Translations under genes and position numbers: made by a program
The notes under the pieces: generated by a model
The model's input: only the letters and a program-made list of their open reading frames with translations
Told to the model about the DNA's origin: nothing
Database searches by the model: none
NCBI RefSeq assembly: GCF_029255125.1
Contig: NZ_JAPUVR010000111.1
Location: 1 to 42,750 of the forward strand
DNA length: 42,750 bases
Direction: 5' to 3'
Source of the DNA: Accumulibacter sp.
Lineage (GTDB): Bacteria > Pseudomonadota > Gammaproteobacteria > Burkholderiales > Rhodocyclaceae
Shown here: piece after piece, positions 37,690 through 42,750 of the stretch
Layout: every line of letters begins with the position of its first letter
How positions within the stretch are numbered: the stretch's first letter is position 1

Positions 37690-39120
37690 ATGCGCATCGT
37701 CATTCTCGGCGCTGGCCAGGTTGGTGCCAGCGTCGCCGAAAGTCTTTCGTCCGAGAACAACGACATTACCGTCGTTGACAACAACCACGATCGCCTGGCC
37801 AACCTGCAGGACAGGCTTGACCTGCGGACAGTGATCGGCAACGCCGCCTACCCCTCGGTTCTTGCCAGCGCCGGCCTGGAAGACGCCGACCTGCTGATTG
37901 CCGTGACGCAAAGCGACCAGACCAATCTGGTCGCCTGCAAGGTCGCACAGAGCGTATTCAACGTTCCGGCGCGCATCGCCCGTCTGCGCGCGCACGACTT
38001 TCTGGACAGCGAAACGCTGCTTTCGCCGGCCAATTTTGCTGTCGACTACGCGCTTTGCCCGGAGCAGGTCATTACCGAATACATCACGCGGCTGATCGAT
38101 TTTCCCGAAGCGCTGCAGGTGCTCAGCTTCGGCGCCGGGCGGCTGGTGCTCGTCGCGGTGCGCGCGTTCGCCGGCGGTTTGCTCGTCGGCAGTCCGATAC
38201 GCGAGATGCGCAACCATCTGTCGCCGGAGGTTGACGGAAGGATCGCCGCGATCTATCGGCGCGACCGCGCGATCACGCCCACCGGCGACACGGTGATCGA
38301 AGACGGCGACGAAGTCTTCGTGCTGGCCGCCGAGGAGCACATCCGCCCGGTGATGCGCGAGCTGCGCGGTTCGGTCGAACCGGTTCGCCGGGTGATGATC
38401 GCCGGTGGCGGGAACATCGGTCTGCGCGTCGCGCAGTCGCTGGAGAACAAGTGCGAGGTCAAGGTGATCGAGATCGACCGGCGGCGCTCGGAACTGGTCG
38501 CCACCTCGCTGCAGTCGGTGCTGGTCCTGCATGGCGACGCCACTGACGAGGACCTGCTGCAGCAGGAGGCCATCGACGAGATGGACCTGTTCCTCGCCCT
38601 GACCAACGACGACGAAGACAACATCATGGCGGCTTCGCTCGCCAAGCGGATGGCTTGCAAGCGCGTCGTCGCGCTGATCAATCGGCGAGCCTACGCCGAA
38701 CTCGTCCAGGGTGGGCCGATCGACATCGCGATTTCCCCGGCGCAGGTGTCGATCGGCCGCCTGCTGACCTATGTCCGGCATGGCGACGTGGCGCAGGTGC
38801 ACAGCCTGCGGCGCGGCGCGGCCGAGGCGCTCGAAGTCGTTGCGCACGGCGATCGCAAGAACTCGAAGGTGGTTGGTCGACGGGTCGGCGAACTGCCGAC
38901 GATCCCGGGCGCATTCATCGCCGCGATCGTGCGCGACCTCGACAAGAGCCGCGATGTCGGCTTCCTCGGTCTGGCCAAGAAGAAGGTCGCGGGACGCGTG
39001 CTGATCGCGCACACCGACGTCGTCATCGAGACCGACGACCACGTCATCGTCTTCTGTCTGGACAAGAAGGTCGTCAAACAGGTGGAGAAGCTGTTTGCCG
39101 TCGGCTTCCACTTCTTCTGA
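37690..39120 (+). CDS. trkA: Trk potassium uptake regulatory subunit TrkA
   Basis: The 476-residue cytoplasmic protein has two RCK (TrkA-N plus TrkA-C) repeats. The nucleotide-binding motifs are VILGAGQVGASVAE at the N-terminus and IAGGGNIGLRVAQSLE near residue 237. Bound NAD(H) or ATP controls the TrkH channel. A good ribosome site (CCAGGA) precedes the ATG. It is followed after 12 bases by trkH, with which it forms the transporter. It lies 34 bases after the NtrX-like gene. Confidence 0.97.
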   Translation: MRIVILGAGQVGASVAESLSSENNDITVVDNNHDRLANLQDRLDLRTVIGNAAYPSVLASAGLEDADLLIAVTQSDQTNLVACKVAQSVFNVPARIARLRAHDFLDSETLLSPANFAVDYALCPEQVITEYITRLIDFPEALQVLSFGAGRLVLVAVRAFAGGLLVGSPIREMRNHLSPEVDGRIAAIYRRDRAITPTGDTVIEDGDEVFVLAAEEHIRPVMRELRGSVEPVRRVMIAGGGNIGLRVAQSLENKCEVKVIEIDRRRSELVATSLQSVLVLHGDATDEDLLQQEAIDEMDLFLALTNDDEDNIMAASLAKRMACKRVVALINRRAYAELVQGGPIDIAISPAQVSIGRLLTYVRHGDVAQVHSLRRGAAEALEVVAHGDRKNSKVVGRRVGELPTIPGAFIAAIVRDLDKSRDVGFLGLAKKKVAGRVLIAHTDVVIETDDHVIVFCLDKKVVKQVEKLFAVGFHFF

Positions 39121-39132
39121 GTCAAGGCTGCC

Positions 39133-40587
39133 ATGAAACGCTACTATCCGGTCATCCGGGTTCTATCGCTGGTCATCTTCATGTTTGGCCTGACGATGCT
39201 CGTCCCCTGGGCGCTTTCCTGGGCATTGCACGACGGCGCCGAAAGCGCTTTCGACGAAGCCGTCCTGCTCACCCTGGGCAGCGGTCTCGGCCTCTGGTAC
39301 GCAACCCGGCGCGAAAAGCGCGACCTGACGATCCGCGACGGTTTCCTGATGGTCGCATTAGTGTGGACGGTGCTGCCGGTGTATGCCTCGCTGCCGCTGA
39401 TCATCCAACTCAATGCGAGCTTTACCGACGCGTATTTCGAGGCGGTGTCGGGCCTGACGACGACCGGCGCAACGGTTTTCGAGGGACTCGACAAGCTGCC
39501 GGTCTCGCTCAACTTCTGGCGCACCCAATTGGTCTGGCTGGGCGGCATGGGCCTGATCGTTCTCGCCGTCGCCGTCCTCCCCTTGCTCGGCATCGGCGGC
39601 CGCCAGATGTTCAAGGCGGAAACCCCTGGACCGATGAAGGACTCCAAGATGACGCCGCGCATTGCCGAGACGGCGAAAGGGCTGTGGGTCGTCTATACGC
39701 TGATCTCGATTGCCTGCGTGCTGGGCTACCGATGGGCCGGGATGACCTGGCTCGACGCGATCATGCACATGTTCGCGACCATGGGACTGGGTGGCTTCTC
39801 CAGCCACGACGCGAGTTTCGGCTACTTCGACTCGCCGGCGATCGAGGCGGTCAGCATCGCCTTCATGCTGATCGCCGGCTGCAACTTCGCGACGCATTAC
39901 ATCGCGCTCTCCGGGCGCTCGCTGCGGCCGTACGCCAGCGATCCGGAAGCCGGCATGTTCATCCTGGTGACGGTCGGCAGCGTCATCGGAATTGCCATCT
40001 ATCTCGACGTGCACGCGGTCTACCCGACCTTCATCGAAGCCTTGCGCTTTTCCGCGTTCAACGTCGTGTCGATCGCGACGACGACCGGCTTTGCCAACAC
40101 CGACTACGCCCTGTGGCCGTTTTTCGCACCGCTCTGGATGCTCTTTCTGTGCAGCTTCGCGACCAGCGCCGGTTCCACCGGCGGCGGCATCAAGATGATC
40201 CGGGCGATCGTCCTCTACAAGCAGGTCTACCGCGAACTGCTGCGCGCGATGCACCCCAACGCCGTCCATCCGATACGAATCGGCAACGAAGTCGTTCCCC
40301 CGAATATCCTTTTTGCCGTGCTCGCTTTCGGCTTCGTCTATATGGTCTGCATCGTCTCGATGACGCTGGTCCTGTCCTTCTCGGGACTGGAGATCGTCAC
40401 CGCGTTCTCGGCGGTCATCGCCAGCATCAACAATACCGGACCGGGCTTGGGCCAGGTCGGGCCGGCGACCAATTTCGCCGTGCTCACCGATTTCCAGACC
40501 TGGGTGTGTACCGCGGCGATGCTTCTCGGCCGCCTCGAGATCTTCACCCTGCTCGTCGTCCTGACTCCGGCGTTCTGGCGCCGGTAG
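39133..40587 (+). CDS. trkH: Trk potassium transporter membrane subunit TrkH
   Basis: The 484-residue polytopic protein has the four pore loops of the Trk/Ktr family with their selectivity glycines: SGLTTTGAT, MGLGGFSSHD, TTTGFANTDY and INNTGPGLGQVGP. RRQMFKAETPGP near residue 157 is also typical. It imports potassium together with TrkA. The ATG is preceded by AAGG. The end is convergent with the FixJ-type regulator gene, leaving only 19 bases between stops. Confidence 0.96.
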   Translation: MKRYYPVIRVLSLVIFMFGLTMLVPWALSWALHDGAESAFDEAVLLTLGSGLGLWYATRREKRDLTIRDGFLMVALVWTVLPVYASLPLIIQLNASFTDAYFEAVSGLTTTGATVFEGLDKLPVSLNFWRTQLVWLGGMGLIVLAVAVLPLLGIGGRQMFKAETPGPMKDSKMTPRIAETAKGLWVVYTLISIACVLGYRWAGMTWLDAIMHMFATMGLGGFSSHDASFGYFDSPAIEAVSIAFMLIAGCNFATHYIALSGRSLRPYASDPEAGMFILVTVGSVIGIAIYLDVHAVYPTFIEALRFSAFNVVSIATTTGFANTDYALWPFFAPLWMLFLCSFATSAGSTGGGIKMIRAIVLYKQVYRELLRAMHPNAVHPIRIGNEVVPPNILFAVLAFGFVYMVCIVSMTLVLSFSGLEIVTAFSAVIASINNTGPGLGQVGPATNFAVLTDFQTWVCTAAMLLGRLEIFTLLVVLTPAFWRR

Positions 40588-40606
40588 CGCGACCGGCGTG
40601 TGCGAC

Positions 40607-41230
40607 TCAACCAGCCGCCTGCCCGCTCACCTGCAGACTCAGCCGCACCAGATCGGCAATGCTGCCCACCTGCAACTTGGCCAGCAGGCGGGCCTTGTGC
40701 ACTTCCACCGTGCGCGGACTGATATCCAGCGCCTGCGCGATCTCCCGGTTGTGCCGGCCGGCGACGACCAGGGCCATCACTTCGCGTTCGCGCGGCGTCA
40801 GGCCTGCGAGGCGGGCGGCAGCACTGGCGTGGCGATCGTGGTCGTCGCGCCGCTGGTGCTGGCGGGCGAACGCTTCCGCGATCGCCGCCAGCAGGCGGTC
40901 GTGATCGATCGGCTTTTCGAGAAAATCGACCGCGTCGCTGCGAAAGGCCTGGCGCGCCGACTCGACGTCGCCATGGCCGGTCATCACGATCACCGGCAAC
41001 AGGCAGCCACTTTCGGCCAAGCGCTTCTGCAGGCTGAGTCCGTCCATTCCCGGCATGCGGATGTCGAGCAGCAGGCAGCCGTACCAGTCCGCCCGGCGCG
41101 CCGCCAGGAAGCTCTCGGCGTCGGCAAACAGCGCCACGGCAAGACCCTGCAGACCAAGCAATAGTCCGAGCGCATCGCGCACCGACTGATCGTCCTCGAC
41201 GATGAACACGGTATTCACACTAGATGGCAT
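40607..41230 (-). CDS. FixJ/NarL-type response regulator
   Basis: The 207-residue product has a receiver domain (VFIVEDDQSVRDALG, Asp56 in LLLDIRMPGMDG, Lys in DFLEKPIDHDRLL) and a LuxR-type helix-turn-helix (LTPREREVMALVVAGRHNRE, then SPRTVEVHKARLLAKLQV). This FixJ/TodT layout controls transcription of sets of genes in response to a partner kinase. ATG 41230 overlaps the end of the upstream kinase gene by 11 bases. The target genes are unknown. Confidence 0.92.
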   Translation of the reverse strand: MPSSVNTVFIVEDDQSVRDALGLLLGLQGLAVALFADAESFLAARRADWYGCLLLDIRMPGMDGLSLQKRLAESGCLLPVIVMTGHGDVESARQAFRSDAVDFLEKPIDHDRLLAAIAEAFARQHQRRDDHDRHASAAARLAGLTPREREVMALVVAGRHNREIAQALDISPRTVEVHKARLLAKLQVGSIADLVRLSLQVSGQAAG

Positions 41231-42750
41231 GCGCGCTCGCCTCCTCGACGGGAAGAAGCAGCCTGAACAAGCCGCGTTCGCCCACCTCGGCCCACAAGCT
41301 GCCGCCGTGCGCCTCGACGATTGCGCGGCTGATCGCCAGTCCGAGGCCGAGCCCGCTCGCCTTGGATGAATGAAACGCTTCGAACAGATGTTCCACCATT
41401 TCCTCCGAAACGCCGGGTCCGCTGTCTTCGACCGTGATACAGACGCGTCCGGCGCCGTCGTGTTCTGCTGAAACGCGCACCTGCCGCACCGCCAGCGGTC
41501 GTTCGGCGGTCGCCTCGAAGGCGTTGGCCAGCAGGTTGCGCAGTACCACTTCCAACTGCAGGCGATCGGCCCACAGCGCACAGGCGGGCGTCGCAAGCAG
41601 CCGGAGCTCGACGCCCTGCTGCCTGGCCTGTGTCGAAAAACGGGCGACTGCCGAGGCGAGCAATTCGCGCAGCTCGATGCGTTCGAGTCGCGTCGTCCCC
41701 GTGCGAAAGAAATCGCGCAGTCGACTGACCACATCGGCCGCGCGCTGCGATTCGGCAACCACGCGATCGATCACGTCGAACAGCCTTTGGCCGCTCTCCC
41801 CCTGGGCGAGCAACTGCTGACACGCGCGCGTATAGGCGAGCAGCGCGGTCAGTGGCTGGTGCAGCTCGTGCGACAAGGCTCCAGCCATTTCGCCGGCCGC
41901 GGCCAGGCGCAGCGTCTGCTGCAGTTCGGCGCTCAGCCGCTGCTTTTCGTCGACGACGATGCCGATGAAGTAGCCCGCCAGCGCCAGAACGAGCACCAGG
42001 ACTTCCAGTTCGAACTGGATGAACCAGGAGAAGCCGAGCAGGCGCGAGGCGAGGACGATGCCGACCTGCGTCAGGCCGACGGTCAGCACGGCACCGGCCA
42101 GCCCCTGCCGGGCGGCGGCCCAGGCGATCGGCAGGAAGAGCACCGGGAAGTACTTGAACTCGGTCATCTCGCCGGCGACGAAGGTGAAGGCGAGGGCGCC
42201 GCCGGTGGTCAGCAGGCTGAGCGATTCGCGCCCGATCAACAGGCGGCGCAAGCGCGCGCGGCCGCGCGTGTCGAGCAGCATGGCGAGCAGCGGCATCGAG
42301 ATCAAGACGCCCACTACGTCACCGAGCAGATGCGGCAGCAGCGCTTCGCTCGCCGCGGCCTGCGGCAGGTATCCGCCGAGCGTCAAGCCGGCGAAGAAGA
42401 GCAGACCGTTGAGCAGGGTACCGACGACGGCGATCGTCACCCAGTCGATCAGACCCCGACGATCGACGAAGAAGCCCTTGCTGCCCAATCGGCGCCGGAG
42501 AATGTGTGCGGTCAGCCAGTATCCGGCAGTCAGTTGGAGCGCCAGGCCGACGGCAAGCAGCCCGGGCAGCGCCAGTTCGCGCGTCCACGCGTCGGCGACG
42601 AGAATCGCCAGGGCCAGTGGTGGCGCTGCCTGCTTGCCGTGGCGAACCAGGAAAAGCAGGCCCAATGCGGGGGCCGGACTCCATGGCGTGACATCGAGTC
42701 CGTGCAGGAAGTGGATGTGGCTTGCCCAGTCGAGCGCGAGATAGCCGAAA
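41220..42750 (-). CDS. MASE1-type sensor histidine kinase, 5' end outside the window
   Basis: At least 509 residues are visible and the frame stays open to the right edge, so the N-terminus is missing. About eight hydrophobic helices and WSPAPALGLLFLVRHGK near the edge match a MASE1 membrane sensor domain. The kinase part has ALSHELHQPLTALLAYTRAC with the phospho-acceptor His, NLLANAFEATAE (N box), VEDSGPGVSEEM and GLGLGLAISRAIVEAHGG. This FixL/TodS-like box suits the FixJ-type regulator encoded next and overlapping by 11 bases. An internal TTG at 42665 is not the real start, because the MASE1 sequence continues upstream. Confidence 0.9.
   Translation of the reverse strand, partial: FGYLALDWASHIHFLHGLDVTPWSPAPALGLLFLVRHGKQAAPPLALAILVADAWTRELALPGLLAVGLALQLTAGYWLTAHILRRRLGSKGFFVDRRGLIDWVTIAVVGTLLNGLLFFAGLTLGGYLPQAAASEALLPHLLGDVVGVLISMPLLAMLLDTRGRARLRRLLIGRESLSLLTTGGALAFTFVAGEMTEFKYFPVLFLPIAWAAARQGLAGAVLTVGLTQVGIVLASRLLGFSWFIQFELEVLVLVLALAGYFIGIVVDEKQRLSAELQQTLRLAAAGEMAGALSHELHQPLTALLAYTRACQQLLAQGESGQRLFDVIDRVVAESQRAADVVSRLRDFFRTGTTRLERIELRELLASAVARFSTQARQQGVELRLLATPACALWADRLQLEVVLRNLLANAFEATAERPLAVRQVRVSAEHDGAGRVCITVEDSGPGVSEEMVEHLFEAFHSSKASGLGLGLAISRAIVEAHGGSLWAEVGERGLFRLLLPVEEASAHAI

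Noticed and set aside
37396-39111. Long minus-strand open frame opposite trkA
   Set aside because: Shadow of trkA with low-complexity, Arg/Asp-rich translation and no domain.

Overview
The window is GC-rich chromosomal DNA with dense, often overlapping genes. Gene content and order suggest a betaproteobacterium of the Rhodocyclales (Candidatus Accumulibacter-like). The pointers are an SAH riboswitch before ahcY-metF, the miaB-phoH-ybeY-corC-lnt run, lysM-dprA divergent from def-fmt, and rsmB-DUF4390-ntrY/X-like-trkA-trkH. The placement is inferred from these arrangements, not from a database match.

Layout. 1-2.6 kb: minus-strand ahcY-metF (S-adenosylhomocysteine recycling and methyl-folate supply) behind an SAH riboswitch, with the first codons of another minus-strand gene at the left edge. 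2.6-5.4 kb: a Spy/CpxP-like periplasmic protein divergent from an OmpR/EnvZ-type two-component system. 5.4-8.2 kb: an hsp20-lon operon. 8.2-12.4 kb: an accessory segment of visibly lower GC. It holds an IS5-type transposase remnant, a two-gene O-acetylation module (MBOAT acyltransferase plus AlgJ/AlgX-like SGNH protein), about 1.1 kb without a convincing gene, a 16-copy hexanucleotide repeat and tRNA-Gly(CCC). 12.6-19.2 kb: a small unknown gene with an apparently leaderless promoter, then miaB-phoH-ybeY-corC-lnt-alaX (tRNA modification and proofreading, rRNA maturation, lipoprotein acylation).

19.3-26.4 kb: single genes: cobT, a universal stress protein, thpR, an amidase overlapping a DUF1840 gene, oxyR with both redox cysteines, and topB. 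26.5-30.3 kb: lysM-dprA divergent from def-fmt, with a perfect 16-bp parS site just after fmt. This suggests that the window lies within the ParB-binding region, usually on the origin side of the chromosome. 30.3-32.2 kb: a cation diffusion facilitator and a secreted S1/P1 zinc nuclease in one operon. 32.2-40.6 kb: rsmB, a DUF4390 gene, an NtrY-like kinase, an NtrX-like regulator whose central AAA+ domain has lost its key motifs, and trkA-trkH for potassium uptake. 40.6-42.75 kb: a FixJ-type regulator and its MASE1-type kinase, cut by the right edge.

Most genes are ordinary housekeeping genes. No wholly new system is evident. The least explained parts are the low-GC acetylation segment beside the tRNA gene, the leaderless small gene at 12622, the degenerate NtrX-like regulator, the parS site, and the nuclease/metal-transporter pair.
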